Shown here piece after piece: positions 32,114 through 42,887 of a DNA stretch of 64,000 nt. The DNA comes from Yersinia nurmii (GTDB taxonomy: Bacteria; Pseudomonadota; Gammaproteobacteria; Enterobacterales; Enterobacteriaceae). Location of the stretch: NCBI RefSeq assembly GCF_001112925.1, contig NZ_CPYD01000007.1, positions 62,001-126,000 of the forward strand, in the 5' to 3' direction. The stretch's first letter is position 1, and each line of letters begins with the position of its first letter. Made by a program: the position numbers and the translations under genes. The notes under the pieces are model-generated. The model did no database searches, was not told where the DNA came from, and worked only from the letters and a program-made list of their open reading frames with translations.

Positions 32114-33351
32114 TTTAGCGATTCCAACTGTTGGATCGCCAAATGCTGCTGTTTTTGGAAGAACTGTTGCCAAATCATCAGCTCTGACTCCGTTGCGTTA
32201 TCCGGCCCTTGGTTAAAGCGTTGCAGATAATCCATATCCACCGCCTGTTGCGCGGAGACAGGTACGGCGGTTAGCAATGCCCGAATTTCCGGAAGAGGGC
32301 GTTTTAGACGAGCTTCGGCGCTGTGCAAGGCTTTCCACGCATCCTGCAACTGGTGCAAGCGGAAAGTGATTGCGGTATCAAACAATTGCTGCACCAGCTT
32401 CTGGCGTTGCAGGATCTGGCGATAATCCAGCGGCGTTTGCTGTAATAAGCGCTGTTGCTGTTTGGCGCGTGGATCGTCAACGGGTAACGGAGATACTGGA
32501 TACTTGCCGGTATCAGTATCTGATAGTGCTTTTTGCCCGCTGTCACTGAGTAGAAAATTGATGAAACGGGCGGCATCGGTTTGGCGCAAGCTGCCTTTCG
32601 TCATGGCGATAAAAGTCGGTGAAGCGCCGCTTTCAGGAAAGTAACTGAAACTTAGCTGTGGGTCTTTTAGCAACAGAGTGGCGTAATTATCGATAATGGG
32701 GCCGGCGAGGCCGAGTCCGGTTTTGATTTTATTGGAAACGCCAAAACTGCGGGAAGAAATGGTGGCTAGATTACCGGAAATTTCCAGCAGGGTTTCCCAG
32801 CCTTGCTCCCAGCCCCGTTGTTGTAGCAATGTTTCTATCATCAAATGGTTAGTGTCGGAGCGAGAAGGGCTGCTCATTAAAATCATCCCCTGATAACGGG
32901 CGTCTTTTAACCCGTCCCAGGTGACCGGCGTGGGTAAATGCTTTTCTTTTAAGCGCGCGCTATTTGCCAGAATGCCATAACCAGAAATAGCCACCGCCGC
33001 CGTGGAGTTGCGGATAGATTCTGGAACCCGTTGCTGATTATGTATTGCTAGCGCAGGCAAGGTAGCCAAACGCTGGTGATCCTGCAAATGCTGCATCAAC
33101 ATCGGGGATGAGGTAAGCACTAAATCGATATTTTCCCCCATTGGCGTAGCCAGTAAACGCTCTAGGGAGGAACTGGTGCGATTTAGCGTTCGAATAGAAA
33201 CTGCCTGCGGTTGTTTATGCCATTGCGCAATGATATGCGCGGTAGCTTCGGGGGAGAACGTGGTGGCTATAACCAATTCATTGGCGTAACTCACGGGAGC
33301 TAAACTTAGGGCAATAATTAGGTTCAAGAGAATGTTGCGTAAACTTTGCAT
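32110..33351 (-). CDS. pgtC: PgtC-like periplasmic binding/signalling protein
   Basis: PgtC is a periplasmic protein that works with PgtB to signal phosphoglycerates. The 413-residue product has a signal peptide (about 1-23, ending SYA) and an extracellular solute-binding fold (LVIATTFSPEATA at the mature N-terminus, SGYGILANSA in the middle). It has no partner ABC genes, which fits a sensing rather than a transport role. It is first in pgtCBA, divergent from pgtP. A TATAAA on the - strand at 33415-33410 is a possible -10. Confidence 0.9.
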   Translation of the reverse strand: MQSLRNILLNLIIALSLAPVSYANELVIATTFSPEATAHIIAQWHKQPQAVSIRTLNRTSSSLERLLATPMGENIDLVLTSSPMLMQHLQDHQRLATLPALAIHNQQRVPESIRNSTAAVAISGYGILANSARLKEKHLPTPVTWDGLKDARYQGMILMSSPSRSDTNHLMIETLLQQRGWEQGWETLLEISGNLATISSRSFGVSNKIKTGLGLAGPIIDNYATLLLKDPQLSFSYFPESGASPTFIAMTKGSLRQTDAARFINFLLSDSGQKALSDTDTGKYPVSPLPVDDPRAKQQQRLLQQTPLDYRQILQRQKLVQQLFDTAITFRLHQLQDAWKALHSAEARLKRPLPEIRALLTAVPVSAQQAVDMDYLQRFNQGPDNATESELMIWQQFFQKQQHLAIQQLESLK

Positions 33352-33486
33352 CTATTTATTCGCCCCGGTTAATGTGTGATTAATATCAAATAAATAACAA
33401 ATAAATATATTTATAGCGATGCCCGGATTGTTCCGATTTGTCCCATTTTTGTCTTTTTTATCGCGTAAAAATAAAGACAGGCAAAA

Positions 33487-33538
33487 ATGAGTTAATTTTG
33501 ACTCATAATTTTGGGGTTGTTGTGTCAATTTTGAAACA
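33487..33538. promoter_or_regulatory. Two related dyads in the pgtC-pgtP control region
   Basis: Site 1 is ATGAGTTAATTTTGACTCAT (33487-33506) and site 2 is TGTGTCAATTTTGAAACA (33521-33538). Each is an imperfect inverted repeat around an AATTTTGA core. Aligned over 20 bases, 15 match, and the centres are about 33 bases apart. They lie about 95-125 bases upstream of the likely pgtC start of transcription, and are candidates for PgtA binding. The 395-base gap otherwise has no gene. Confidence 0.5.
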
Positions 33539-33746
33539 TATCCCTTTGGTTGCATCAATTTGTTAGCCGCTGCATGCTGACTGCGAAACATAATGACGCA
33601 GTGGCGCTGGGCTTATCAACCGCTTTGTGGCATCAGACACTTTATTTTATTCAGACAATGTCTGCGATAACAGATTTATTGGCTTCAACGCCAGGGAAAT
33701 CCATTTTTCTAAATAACAATTTAATAATAAATTTTTAAGGTGAACT

Positions 33747-35129
33747 ATGCTCTCATTTATGAAACCCAAGATAGCAACCCATAAAGTTCCCGACGATAAA
33801 GTAATGGCTACATATAATCGTTATCGGGTTCAGGCGTTGTTCAGTATATTTATTGGTTACCTTTCCTACTATATTGTGCGGAATAACTTCACGCTTTCTA
33901 CACCTTATTTAAAAGAACAATTGCACTTAAGCGCCACGGAAATTGGCATGTTAAGTAGCTGTATGTTAATTGCCTACGGTATCAGTAAAGGCATCATGAG
34001 TAGTCTGGCAGATAAGGCCAATCCCAAAGTCTATATGGCAATGGGTTTGCTACTGTGCGCCTTGGTCAATGTAGGATTGGGATTTAGCGGTGCATTTTGG
34101 CTGTTTGCCGTATTAGTCATCTTTAACGGTTTCTTCCAGGGAATGGGCGTAGGGCCTTCCTTTATTACTATCGCCAACTGGTTCCCGCGTCGTGAGCGTG
34201 GTCGGGTGGGGGCTATCTGGAATATTTCCCATAACGTAGGCGGCGGGGTGGTCGCACCTATCGTCGGCGGCGCATTCGCAATTTTAGGCAGTGAGCACTG
34301 GCAAACCGCTAGCTATATCGTGCCTGCCATTATTGCGGTGATTTTAGGGTCATTGGTATTGCTGTTGGGCAAAGGTTCTCCGGTTAGTGAGGGCTTACCT
34401 CCGTTGCAGGAAATTATGCCGGAAGATCTGGTGATTGAGCCAGTTAAAGCTGGGCAGAAAGCACCGGAAAATATGTCCGCATTCCAGATTTTCTGTACTT
34501 ATGTACTGAAAAATAAACATGCCTGGTACGTGTCTTTTGTCGATGTTTTCGTTTATATGGTGCGTTTCGGTATGATCAGTTGGCTACCGATTTATCTGTT
34601 GACTGAAAAACACTTCACCAAGGGCGAAATGAGCGTGGCTTTCCTGTTCTTTGAATGGGCGGCAATCCCTTCTACGTTATTGGCTGGTTGGTTATCGGAT
34701 AAATTCTTCCGCGGCCGCAGAATGCCGTTGGCGATGATTTGTATGGTGATGATCTTTATCTGCCTGATCGGTTACTGGCAGTGTGATTCGCTACTGATGG
34801 TGACTTTCTTTGCGGCTATCGTCGGTTGTCTGATTTATGTACCTCAGTTCCTGGCTTCAGTGCAGACTATGGAAATCGTACCGAGCTTCGCTGTCGGGTC
34901 CGCGGTGGGCTTACGCGGCTTTATGAGCTATATCCTTGGTGCAAGTCTGGGTACCAGCCTGTTTGGCGTAATGGTCGATAGAGTGGGTTGGCACGGCGGG
35001 TTCTACTTGCTGATGGGGGGGATTATTTGCTGCATTATTTTCTGCTATCTGTCCCATCGCGGCGTGCTGGAATTGGAGCGGGAACGCAAAGAACAGCAGG
35101 TACGTTTAGATAAAGAAGCATTAGCTTAA
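33747..35129 (+). CDS. pgtP: Phosphoglycerate transporter PgtP
   Basis: PgtP is an MFS inner-membrane antiporter of the organophosphate:phosphate family (GlpT/UhpT relatives) that imports phosphoglycerates and phosphoenolpyruvate. The 460 residues are close to Salmonella PgtP. The family signature GRVGAIWNISHNVGGG and 12 predicted membrane segments are present, with a cytoplasmic loop around residues 210-245. AAGGTGA precedes the ATG. Expression should depend on the divergent pgtCBA system. Confidence 0.95.
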   Translation: MLSFMKPKIATHKVPDDKVMATYNRYRVQALFSIFIGYLSYYIVRNNFTLSTPYLKEQLHLSATEIGMLSSCMLIAYGISKGIMSSLADKANPKVYMAMGLLLCALVNVGLGFSGAFWLFAVLVIFNGFFQGMGVGPSFITIANWFPRRERGRVGAIWNISHNVGGGVVAPIVGGAFAILGSEHWQTASYIVPAIIAVILGSLVLLLGKGSPVSEGLPPLQEIMPEDLVIEPVKAGQKAPENMSAFQIFCTYVLKNKHAWYVSFVDVFVYMVRFGMISWLPIYLLTEKHFTKGEMSVAFLFFEWAAIPSTLLAGWLSDKFFRGRRMPLAMICMVMIFICLIGYWQCDSLLMVTFFAAIVGCLIYVPQFLASVQTMEIVPSFAVGSAVGLRGFMSYILGASLGTSLFGVMVDRVGWHGGFYLLMGGIICCIIFCYLSHRGVLELERERKEQQVRLDKEALA

Positions 35130-35143
35130 TCTTAGGGTTGAAA

Positions 35144-35167
35144 CAGCCGTTCAGAGTCGAACGGCTG
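35144..35167. terminator. Hairpin between pgtP and yajL
   Basis: A perfect 9-bp stem (35144-35152 with 35159-35167, loop of six) lies between the two converging genes. The T-content after it is low on both strands (TTTC on the - strand), so efficiency is uncertain. Confidence 0.6.
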
Positions 35168-35176
35168 CGATATGAA

Positions 35177-35767
35177 TCAGTGACGGTAATTAAAGATGCC
35201 CGGCGGCAGAATAAGCTGGCGGGCGACTTCCTCAGCTTTTTCCCTTCCCAATAATAAGAAGATAATTTTTAAAGCAAAGTCGATAGAGGTTGCCGGCCCT
35301 TGGCTCGTAACCAGATTGACCCTACTATCGTAGACCACCCGCTGATCCATCCATTTATTCGGTGAGATTTTATCTTTTAGGCCGGGATAACCGGTCATAT
35401 TCCCGATGGGGAATAGGTTATGGTGTTCTAAAACCAGAGCCGGTGCCGCACAAATGGCCGCGACCAGATGGCCTTCATTATGAGTTTGGCGTACTTTTTC
35501 GACCAGCAGCGGACTATCACGGAAACATTCTGCCCCTTTTATTCCGCCGGGTAATACCACTACGTCAAATTGTTGATCAACCACATCGACTAGACGCGCA
35601 TCTGCCACCAGTTTTACACCGCGAGAGCAAGTAATCACTAACTCTCCGCCACCGGCTACGCTTGCCGTCGTCACTTCAAAGCCGCCGCGTACCAGCACAT
35701 CAATGGTGGTCACCGCTTCGGTTTCTTCACTCCCAGGTGCTAGGCAAACCAGCGCCGATACGCTCAT
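35177..35767 (-). CDS. yajL: DJ-1/PfpI family chaperone/deglycase-like protein YajL
   Basis: YajL is a cytoplasmic DJ-1 homolog linked to protection from oxidative and electrophile stress; the claimed deglycase activity is debated. The ATG at 35767 gives 196 residues, the E. coli length, starting [19 protein letters not shown]; a second in-frame start two codons earlier is possible. The reactive Cys106 in AAICAAPA and the nearby Glu14/Glu15 are present. It overlaps the end of panE by 41 bases, as in a coupled pair. Confidence 0.96.
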   Translation of the reverse strand: MSVSALVCLAPGSEETEAVTTIDVLVRGGFEVTTASVAGGGELVITCSRGVKLVADARLVDVVDQQFDVVVLPGGIKGAECFRDSPLLVEKVRQTHNEGHLVAAICAAPALVLEHHNLFPIGNMTGYPGLKDKISPNKWMDQRVVYDSRVNLVTSQGPATSIDFALKIIFLLLGREKAEEVARQLILPPGIFNYRH

Positions 35768-36641
35768 ACACATTTTCCTTTCGTTTAATCGAATCGTACA
35801 GGCGTGAATTCTCCGGCAACGTCATGCCGTGATTGCGCGCCCGACGGAGTAAATAGCCGGTGATATAGTCGATCTCAGTATGTCTCTGGGCTCGTAAATC
35901 CTGAAGCATGGAAGAGACGTTATCAGCCGTACGTTGAATCACCTCCTGCACATAATAAAGCAGGCTTTCAGTGGAAGTATGAAAACCTTCCATTTCCATC
36001 ACATCGGCAATTTCTGCGCATAATCGGGTTACCAACTCGGGATAACGCTGTAGGTCACCGTTTCGGCACTCATACAGACCAGTAAGAGGATTGATAACGC
36101 AGTTAACCGCCAACTTATGCCAGCAGGCGGATGAAATATCATTGTGCCATGCGACGTCCGGCAGGGCGTGGTGCAGTATATCCGCCAGATAACTGACATC
36201 TTTGCTGGGGGTAATCGCAGGGCCAATATGAGTAATGCCGCTGGCAACGTGGATAATAGTGTTGCCATCATGTCGCGCTGCATGAGTTGTTACGCCGTGC
36301 AGGAAAGTATTTACCGCGCTCGGTAACTCTTCCTGCGTACCCATTCCGTTATGCAAGAGCAAAACCGTGCAATCTGGATTGAGTTTAGGCAGTAGGGTGC
36401 TTACCGCGCTGGAAACTTGCCAGGCTTTCAAACATACCAGCAGTAACTCGCTTTCTGCTAAATGTTGCGGATCGTTGGTTGGCAGATTTTGATTGAATTC
36501 GTCACCTTCAAGGCTGATGACATTCACCGAACAATAGGGTTGAGGCACTCGTAGCCAACCCTGAACATCATGGCCTTGTTGATACAGAGCCGATAACCAA
36601 AGCTGCCCGAGCGCACCGCAACCAAGAACCGTAATCTTCAT
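35727..36641 (-). CDS. panE: 2-dehydropantoate 2-reductase PanE
   Basis: PanE reduces ketopantoate to pantoate with NADPH in vitamin B5 synthesis. The product is 304 residues (E. coli 303). The N-terminal NADPH loop is GCGALG, and the catalytic Lys176 (CWHKLAVN) and Glu256 (HTEIDY) are in place. It precedes and overlaps yajL. Confidence 0.97.
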   Translation of the reverse strand: MKITVLGCGALGQLWLSALYQQGHDVQGWLRVPQPYCSVNVISLEGDEFNQNLPTNDPQHLAESELLLVCLKAWQVSSAVSTLLPKLNPDCTVLLLHNGMGTQEELPSAVNTFLHGVTTHAARHDGNTIIHVASGITHIGPAITPSKDVSYLADILHHALPDVAWHNDISSACWHKLAVNCVINPLTGLYECRNGDLQRYPELVTRLCAEIADVMEMEGFHTSTESLLYYVQEVIQRTADNVSSMLQDLRAQRHTEIDYITGYLLRRARNHGMTLPENSRLYDSIKRKENVYERIGAGLPSTWE

Positions 36642-36836
36642 AACTCTCTCCCTGGTGTAAACGGAAAACGCGCTAAATATTTATAAGTGTTATGCTTGGA
36701 TTATAGACTTTTTCTACATTAAACGCTGGGTTAGCTGTGTTCTACGGCGAAAATGCGAACAGCCAGCGGCTTGATTTTGTCTACGACGATAAAGCGGTTA
36801 TTATGCTTGCCAATCATCTTATAAGGAGGAGGGAAT

Positions 36837-37328
36837 ATGCCATCTTTCGACATCGTTTCTGAAATTGATATGCAGGAAGTGCGTAACGCAGTTGAAAACG
36901 CCACCCGCGATCTGGCAAACCGTTGGGATTTTCGTAACGTCCCAGCTAGTTTTGAGTTAAATGAAAAAAATGAAAGTATTAAAGTTGCCAGCGAATCTGA
37001 TTTTCAGGTGGAGCAACTGCTCGATATTTTACGTGCGCAGTTGAGCAAACGTGGCATCGAAGGTGCGGCGCTGGAGATTCCGGAAGAAATGGATCGCAGC
37101 GGCAAAACCTATAGTGTGGATGCCAAACTGAAGCAGGGCATTGAAAGTGTGCAGGCCAAGAAGCTGGTTAAGTTGATCAAAGACAGCAAGCTGAAAGTGC
37201 AGGCGCAGATTCAGGGTGAACAAGTCCGTGTAACCGGTAAAGCGCGTGACGATCTGCAAAGCGTAATGGCATTGGTTCGTGGTGCAGATTTGGGGCAACC
37301 GTTCCAGTTCAATAACTTCCGTGACTAA
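36837..37328 (+). CDS. yajQ: YajQ family nucleotide-binding protein
   Basis: YajQ is a small cytoplasmic protein with two RNA-recognition-like folds. E. coli YajQ binds nucleotides, and homologs in Xanthomonas bind cyclic di-GMP. The 163 residues equal E. coli, starting [19 protein letters not shown] lies directly before the ATG, an unusually strong ribosome-binding site. It is monocistronic. Confidence 0.96.
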   Translation: MPSFDIVSEIDMQEVRNAVENATRDLANRWDFRNVPASFELNEKNESIKVASESDFQVEQLLDILRAQLSKRGIEGAALEIPEEMDRSGKTYSVDAKLKQGIESVQAKKLVKLIKDSKLKVQAQIQGEQVRVTGKARDDLQSVMALVRGADLGQPFQFNNFRD

Positions 37329-37374
37329 GCTCAAAGCCTGATAGCGGATAACAGTGATAAAGACCGCTGATAAA

Positions 37375-37408
37375 GAGGAACAAATGCCCATTTGAGGCTT
37401 TGTTCCTC
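37375..37408. terminator. Hairpin between yajQ and yajR
   Basis: A 10-bp stem (37375-37384 with 37399-37408) with an inner GCC/GGC pair lies between converging genes. On the - strand it is followed by TTTATC, giving weak terminator character for yajR. Confidence 0.6.
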
Positions 37409-37427
37409 ATCCCATCGTTGATGCTTC

Positions 37428-38792
37428 TTACACAGCGTTAACCAGTTGTTCTAACTGATTTCGATTCGTTTTCTTGGTATCTACTTTCACATAAGCGCTG
37501 CGTTCTGCTGCTACGACTATCGCTTCGGTCACGCCCGGCTGCGCTTTAATTTTATGTTCCAACGCCGAATCTTTAGCCGCTAATTCGGACAGCGTGATGC
37601 GTAAGCTGCTGACATAAGGCGGTTCCTGCATCGTTGTGCTCACGGCAAACCAGACCAAAGCAATGACTGCACCGGCGATAAATACCATTCCCGCGCCGTC
37701 CAGCCCGAATAACCAACCGCCCAAACTGCCGCCGATGGCTACGCCGATAAACTGGCTGGTGGAGTAAATTCCCATCGCCGTACCTTTATAGCCAGCGGGA
37801 GACTCTTTGCTAATCAACGAAGGCAAAATTGCCTCCATGACATTGAAGGCAATAAAGAAGAGTTGCACGCCAGCGATAATGCCCCAAAGGTGTTCACCGG
37901 ATGCCCACATCACTATTTCGGCAATCAGCAACACGGCCACGCAGCCCATAAAGACTTGTTTCATCCGGCGTTTGACTTCGGCGTAAATAATAAATGGTAC
38001 TACCGCAGCGAAGGAAACCAGCATTGTCACCAGATAAACCTTCCAATGCTGTTCGGGTAGTAAGCCCGCTTTGGCCATGGCCTGAGGCAGGGCGACAAAG
38101 CTCGACATCAACAGAATATGCAGGCACATAATGCCGAAATTAAGTTTTAGTAACCGGCTGTTTTTCAATACTTTATTGACGCTGCCTTTTACTATGCTGG
38201 ATTCGCGATTTAATACATGGGTATCCGCGGAAGGCACGACTGCCAGCGTGATAACGATGCCGAGTAACGCCAGGATCGCTATGCCCCAAAATAGTGCATT
38301 CAGGCCATAAGCGTGGGTGACGATTGGGCCAAGGACCATCGCAATAGCGAAAGTAATACCGAAGCTAACGCCAATAAATGCCATGGCTTTAGTTCGATTT
38401 TGTTCGCGTGTCAGATCCGAAAGCAATGCCATCACTGCGGCGGCAATAGCACCAGAACCTTGTAATGCCCTGCCGAGGATAATGCCCCAAATAGAATCGC
38501 TCATGGCAGCAATCACGCTACCCAGCGCAAAAATCAGTAACCCGCCGATAATCAAAGGCTTACGGCCAATACGGTCGGATATTAATCCGAAAGGAATCTG
38601 GAATATTGCCTGAGCCAGACCGTAGATACCGATAGCAATACCGATCAGTGCTTCACTGGCTCCGGCCAAAGCCATGCCATAGGTGGTGATCACCGGCAGC
38701 ACCATGAACATCCCGAGCATGCGCAGTGAAAAAACCGTTCCCAGCCCCCAGGTTGCCCGGAGCTCTAACGGAGTCATTTTGTTATCGTTCAT
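37428..38792 (-). CDS. yajR: MFS transporter YajR
   Basis: YajR is a 12-helix MFS exporter of unknown substrate with a C-terminal ferredoxin-like YAM domain, visible here after about residue 395. The ATG at 38792 gives 454 residues, the E. coli length, with GAGGTGG as its ribosome-binding site; the in-frame GTG two codons earlier lies within that site. The MFS motif A region reads SDRIGRKP, and helix 4 has the ALQGSGAIAAA block. Confidence 0.95.
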   Translation of the reverse strand: MNDNKMTPLELRATWGLGTVFSLRMLGMFMVLPVITTYGMALAGASEALIGIAIGIYGLAQAIFQIPFGLISDRIGRKPLIIGGLLIFALGSVIAAMSDSIWGIILGRALQGSGAIAAAVMALLSDLTREQNRTKAMAFIGVSFGITFAIAMVLGPIVTHAYGLNALFWGIAILALLGIVITLAVVPSADTHVLNRESSIVKGSVNKVLKNSRLLKLNFGIMCLHILLMSSFVALPQAMAKAGLLPEQHWKVYLVTMLVSFAAVVPFIIYAEVKRRMKQVFMGCVAVLLIAEIVMWASGEHLWGIIAGVQLFFIAFNVMEAILPSLISKESPAGYKGTAMGIYSTSQFIGVAIGGSLGGWLFGLDGAGMVFIAGAVIALVWFAVSTTMQEPPYVSSLRITLSELAAKDSALEHKIKAQPGVTEAIVVAAERSAYVKVDTKKTNRNQLEQLVNAV

Positions 38793-38995
38793 TACCACCT
38801 CAAAAAAACTTATTGCACTATTGTAATGATCTTAATGCCAACCGGTAAATCTATTGATGTTTAGAATATATTACAGCCAGAGTGAGTATCTTCCGGAAAA
38901 GTAACGTTTATCAGACGGTTGATAGGTGTATTCAAAACGAGAGGACTATACAGTCTGGCGGCAAAATCAGGTATGGATAAAACAGGATAGGGTAG

Positions 38996-39038
38996 AAAAG
39001 ATGAAGCGACCGGCTGGAAACCAGCGAGGCCGCTTCAT
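38996..39038 (-). terminator. Terminator of the cyo operon
   Basis: An 8-bp outer stem (39001-39008 with 39031-39038) encloses an inner GCTGG/CCAGC hairpin (39013-39025). On the - strand CTTTTC follows. It lies 17 bases after the cyoE stop. Confidence 0.75.
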
Positions 39039-39054
39039 AGAACTTTCGGTGTGC

Positions 39055-39942
39055 TTACCCGACGTAAGTCAGTAATGCAGCAGATGATGGAACGTTGAAG
39101 TCTACAGACATCATTACGCTCAATGACGTAATCGCAATGATTGAGAATACGAAGAGTTTTCTCGCCCATACGCTATCATTCGTTGCTTTGTAGCCACGTA
39201 GAGCCATTCCCAACCACCAGACGCTGACCGCCGCGGCGACCACCAGATATTTATATCCGGCGTAACCGCTGAGAGTCAGCATCAGTGTTGCTACCATAAA
39301 TGCCAGAATATACAGGGTGATATGGTTTTTGGTGACCGATATCCCTTTTATAACCGGCAATACCGGAATATTTGCCGCTTGGTAATCTTTAAAGCGGAAT
39401 ATGGCGATCGCGTAGGAATGCGGCATCTGCCAGATGCTGAAGATCAACAGCAGGATCAATGCGCCTGTATCAAACTGACCCGTCACCGCACAGTAGCCGA
39501 TAACTGGCGGAGCGGCACCGGACAAGCTGCCGATCAACGTGCCGTATACCGACTTACGCTTCATGTAGAGGCTATAAACCCCGACATAGATAATGAAACC
39601 TATGACGGCCAGTGCCATTGCTAACGCATTGGCCGCCACATAAAGCAACAGCATGCCCGCAATACCCAGTACCGATGCATAAATCAAGGTTATCTTCGGT
39701 TCGATAAGGCCTTTTACCAAGGCCCGGTTCTTCGTTCTCTCCATGATGCAGTCGATATCACGGTCGATATAGTTGTTAAATACACACCCGGAGGCAACAA
39801 CTAACGAAACACCGATCAGCGTGGCGAGAAAAAGGGGGTAATCAATATCGCCTTTAGAGGCGAGGAGGAATCCCCCAACGACAGAAATTAAATTGCCGAA
39901 AATAATTCCTGGTTTAGTTACTTGCAGGTATTGCTTAATCAT
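39055..39942 (-). CDS. cyoE: Protoheme IX farnesyltransferase (heme O synthase)
   Basis: CyoE attaches a farnesyl group to heme b to make heme O for the bo3 oxidase. The ATG at 39942 gives 295 residues (E. coli 296). The UbiA-family Asp-rich motif NNYIDRDID and the [19 protein letters not shown] loop are visible, with seven to nine membrane segments. A longer frame from a TTG at 39963 overlaps the cyoD stop and is not needed. Confidence 0.97.
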   Translation of the reverse strand: MIKQYLQVTKPGIIFGNLISVVGGFLLASKGDIDYPLFLATLIGVSLVVASGCVFNNYIDRDIDCIMERTKNRALVKGLIEPKITLIYASVLGIAGMLLLYVAANALAMALAVIGFIIYVGVYSLYMKRKSVYGTLIGSLSGAAPPVIGYCAVTGQFDTGALILLLIFSIWQMPHSYAIAIFRFKDYQAANIPVLPVIKGISVTKNHITLYILAFMVATLMLTLSGYAGYKYLVVAAAVSVWWLGMALRGYKATNDSVWARKLFVFSIIAITSLSVMMSVDFNVPSSAALLTYVG

Positions 39943-39955
39943 CACATGCAGCTCT

Positions 39956-40288
39956 TTAGTCAACCATCATATTGATGTTGAGGTTGTACATAATCCACAG
40001 CGAGCCCACAACAACGATCGCGATAATCATTACGGTGAACAGGAACGCCACCAAGTTCCAGCGCTCTTCTGACTTACCATTCATATGCAGGAAGTACACC
40101 AGGTGTACGATAATCTGCACTACGGCAAGGGTAACAACCGTTGCCAGAATCATGGTATGAGAAGCAGTGCCCTGCATAACCATGACAAATGGGATGACAG
40201 TCAGAATGACTGACAGAACGAAGCCGATAATATAGGACTTCAGGCTACCGTGGCTTGCTCCACCGTGACCAGTAGTTGAATGACTCAT
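39956..40288 (-). CDS. cyoD: Cytochrome bo3 oxidase subunit IV
   Basis: CyoD is a small membrane subunit with three helices that helps assembly of the CuB site. The 110 residues align with E. coli (109), including [11 protein letters not shown]. Its ATG directly follows the cyoC stop (TAAATG). Confidence 0.97.
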   Translation of the reverse strand: MSHSTTGHGGASHGSLKSYIIGFVLSVILTVIPFVMVMQGTASHTMILATVVTLAVVQIIVHLVYFLHMNGKSEERWNLVAFLFTVMIIAIVVVGSLWIMYNLNINMMVD

Positions 40289-40903
40289 TTACATGGCTCC
40301 TAACAGATAAACAACGGTGAATACGCAGATCCACACCACGTCCAAGAAGTGCCAGAACAGACTCAGACACATCAGGCGCGTTTGGTTGGTAGGGTTCAGG
40401 CCGCGTTTCGCTACCTGAATCATCATAATGATGATCCAAACCAAACCAGTTGTTACGTGAATACCGTGAGTGGCAACCAACGCAAAGAAGCTAGACAGGA
40501 ACGCACTGCGATCCGGGCCGTAGCCTTCAGCGATCAGGTGATGGAATTCATAGATTTCCATCGCCACGAAGCCTAGGCCGAACAGGAAGGTCATACCCAA
40601 CCAGAGATTAACCTGATTTTTGTTGCCTTTGTTCATACCCAGCATGGCCATGCCATAGGTAATACTACTAAACAGGAGCAGGAAGGTTTCGACCAAAACG
40701 AAGTTCAGGTCAAAAATGTCCTTACCTGTAGGACCGCCAGCGGTCCCGTTTACCAACACTGCATAGGTTGCGAACAACGTCGCAAACAGAATACAGTCGC
40801 TCATCAGGTAGACCCAGAAGCCAAAGACCTTGGTGGCTCCCGCATCGTGGTGCCCATGCTCTGCATGGGCTACGTTGTGGTTAGTCAGAGTTTCAGTTGA
40901 CAT
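40289..40903 (-). CDS. cyoC: Cytochrome bo3 oxidase subunit III
   Basis: CyoC is the five-helix subunit III of the ubiquinol oxidase. The 204 residues equal E. coli, with the characteristic [19 protein letters not shown] segment and [11 protein letters not shown]. Its start overlaps the cyoB end by 11 bases. Confidence 0.97.
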   Translation of the reverse strand: MSTETLTNHNVAHAEHGHHDAGATKVFGFWVYLMSDCILFATLFATYAVLVNGTAGGPTGKDIFDLNFVLVETFLLLFSSITYGMAMLGMNKGNKNQVNLWLGMTFLFGLGFVAMEIYEFHHLIAEGYGPDRSAFLSSFFALVATHGIHVTTGLVWIIIMMIQVAKRGLNPTNQTRLMCLSLFWHFLDVVWICVFTVVYLLGAM

Positions 40904-42884
40904 GATTCACGCCTGCTTTTCTGATTTGTTCATGGTGAAGATTTTCAATGCGCTCAACTTCTTCTGCCGGCACATAGTAATCCACATCTTCGTCGAAGCT
41001 TTTCACAATCCAAGTGACGATCATGCCAACGAAGCCAGCGATAGCCATCCACCAGATGTGCCAGACCATGGCGAAGCCAAAGATCAGACTGAAAGCTGCA
41101 ATGATGACACCCGCGCCGGTATTCTTCGGCATGTGGATCTCTTCATATTTAGCCGGACGCTTGTAAGCTTCGCCTTTCTCTTTCATGTCCCAGAACTCAT
41201 CGCGGTCAACAACTTCAGGCACTACGGCGAAGTTATAGAACGGAGGTGGGGAAGAGGTAGACCATTCCAGCGTACGGGCATCCCACGGGTCACCGGTCAG
41301 ATCGCGGTTCTGTTCACGGTCACGCACACTGACGAAGACCTGAATAACCTGACACAGAATACCGCAGGCAATCAGTACCGCACCGCCTGCTGCCACCATC
41401 AACATCGGGTGGAATTCAGGGTTAATATCCTGGCTTAAACGACGGGTCATGCCCATAAAGCCCAGAACGTACAGCGGCATAAAGGCTACGAAGAAACCGA
41501 TAATCCAGAACCAGAACGCACGTTTTCCCCAGGTTTCATTCAGCGTGAAGCCGAAAGATTTCGGGAACCAGTAAGTCAGACCTGCGAAGCAACCAAAGAC
41601 TACGCCGCCGATGATCACGTTATGGAAGTGAGCAATCAAGAACAGACTGTTATGCAGTACGAAGTTCGCACCCGGTACGGCTAACAGAACGCCGGTCATC
41701 CCACCGATGGAGAAGGTGATGATAAAGCCAACGGTCCACAGCATCGCAGAGTTGAACTGGATACGGCCTTGATACATGGTGAACAGCCAGTTGAAGATTT
41801 TCACCCCGGTAGGGATGGAGATAATCATGGTAGCAATACCGAAGAAGGCGTTTACGTTGGCACCTGAACCCATGGTAAAGAAGTGGTGCAGCCAAACGAT
41901 AAACGACAGAACGGTAATGGCAATGGTTGCCCAAACTAATGAGGTATAACCGAACAGACGTTTCTTCGAGAAGGTTGCCGTGACTTCGGAGAACACTCCG
42001 AATACCGGCAGAACCAAGATATACACTTCCGGATGGCCCCAGGCCCAAATCAGGTTGATGTACATCATCATGTTGCCGCCCATATCATTGGTAAAGAAAT
42101 GGGTGCCCATGTAACGATCAAGAGTCAGTAACGCAACGGTTACGGTCAAAATCGGGAAAGAAACGATAATCAAGATGTTGGTACAGAAAGCGGCCCAAGT
42201 GAAGACAGGCATCTTCATCATGGACATGCCCGGAGCACGCATCTTAAGAATAGTCGCGAAGAAGTTAACACCGGTCAGCAAGGTACCCAGACCTGAAATC
42301 TGTAGACTCCATATCCAGTAATCGACGCCAACGCCCGGATTGTACTCAATGCCTGACAGTGGCGGATACGCCAACCAGCCAGTCTGAGCAAATTCACCGA
42401 CCCCCAGAGAGATGTTGATCAACACCACCCCGACGACGAAGAACCAGAAGCTCAGTGAGTTCAGGAACGGGAAGGCAACGTCGCGAGCACCAATTTGCAA
42501 TGGTACGACGATGTTCATCAGACCCACCACGAAAGGCATCGCCATGAAGAAGATCATGATGACACCGTGGGCCGTAAATATCTGGTCATAGTGATGAGGT
42601 GGCAGGAATCCTGCCTCGCCAGCCGAAGCAAGCGCTTGCTGGCTACGCATCATGATGGCATCGGCAAAGCCACGCAACAGCATGATCATCGCTACCAGAA
42701 TATACATGATACCGATTTTCTTATGGTCAACGGAGGTCAACCATTCGCTCCACAACCATTTCCATTTGCCGAAATAAGTCAGGGCGGCAACTAGTGCCAG
42801 ACCGCCTAGAATAATTGCAGCAACGGTAACCATTATGATTGGTTCGTGTAACGGAACCGCATCAAGTGTTAATTTTCCCAACAT
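40893..42884 (-). CDS. cyoB: Cytochrome bo3 oxidase subunit I
   Basis: CyoB holds the low-spin heme b, the heme O3-CuB centre and the proton channels. The 663 residues equal E. coli. The heme ligand His106 (AHGVIM), the CuB ligands in WGHPEVY and WLHHFF, and the heme ligands in [11 protein letters not shown] are present. It begins three bases after the cyoA stop. Confidence 0.98.
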   Translation of the reverse strand: MLGKLTLDAVPLHEPIIMVTVAAIILGGLALVAALTYFGKWKWLWSEWLTSVDHKKIGIMYILVAMIMLLRGFADAIMMRSQQALASAGEAGFLPPHHYDQIFTAHGVIMIFFMAMPFVVGLMNIVVPLQIGARDVAFPFLNSLSFWFFVVGVVLINISLGVGEFAQTGWLAYPPLSGIEYNPGVGVDYWIWSLQISGLGTLLTGVNFFATILKMRAPGMSMMKMPVFTWAAFCTNILIIVSFPILTVTVALLTLDRYMGTHFFTNDMGGNMMMYINLIWAWGHPEVYILVLPVFGVFSEVTATFSKKRLFGYTSLVWATIAITVLSFIVWLHHFFTMGSGANVNAFFGIATMIISIPTGVKIFNWLFTMYQGRIQFNSAMLWTVGFIITFSIGGMTGVLLAVPGANFVLHNSLFLIAHFHNVIIGGVVFGCFAGLTYWFPKSFGFTLNETWGKRAFWFWIIGFFVAFMPLYVLGFMGMTRRLSQDINPEFHPMLMVAAGGAVLIACGILCQVIQVFVSVRDREQNRDLTGDPWDARTLEWSTSSPPPFYNFAVVPEVVDRDEFWDMKEKGEAYKRPAKYEEIHMPKNTGAGVIIAAFSLIFGFAMVWHIWWMAIAGFVGMIVTWIVKSFDEDVDYYVPAEEVERIENLHHEQIRKAGVNHVN

Positions 42885-42887
42885 CGT

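Noticed and set aside
33375-33390. CRP-like sequence TGTGA-N6-TCAAA near pgtC
   Set aside because: It matches 9/10 but would lie downstream of the likely pgtC transcription start and far from pgtP, in a very AT-rich stretch where chance matches are common.
33600-33746. Possible sigma-54 promoter before pgtP
   Set aside because: A TGGCA occurs near 33628, but the GC expected at the -12 position is absent, and PgtA lacks the GAFTGA loop.
40830-41438. 202-codon + strand frame across cyoC/cyoB
   Set aside because: It runs opposite to the cyo operon and covers two conserved genes; it shows no signal or family features.
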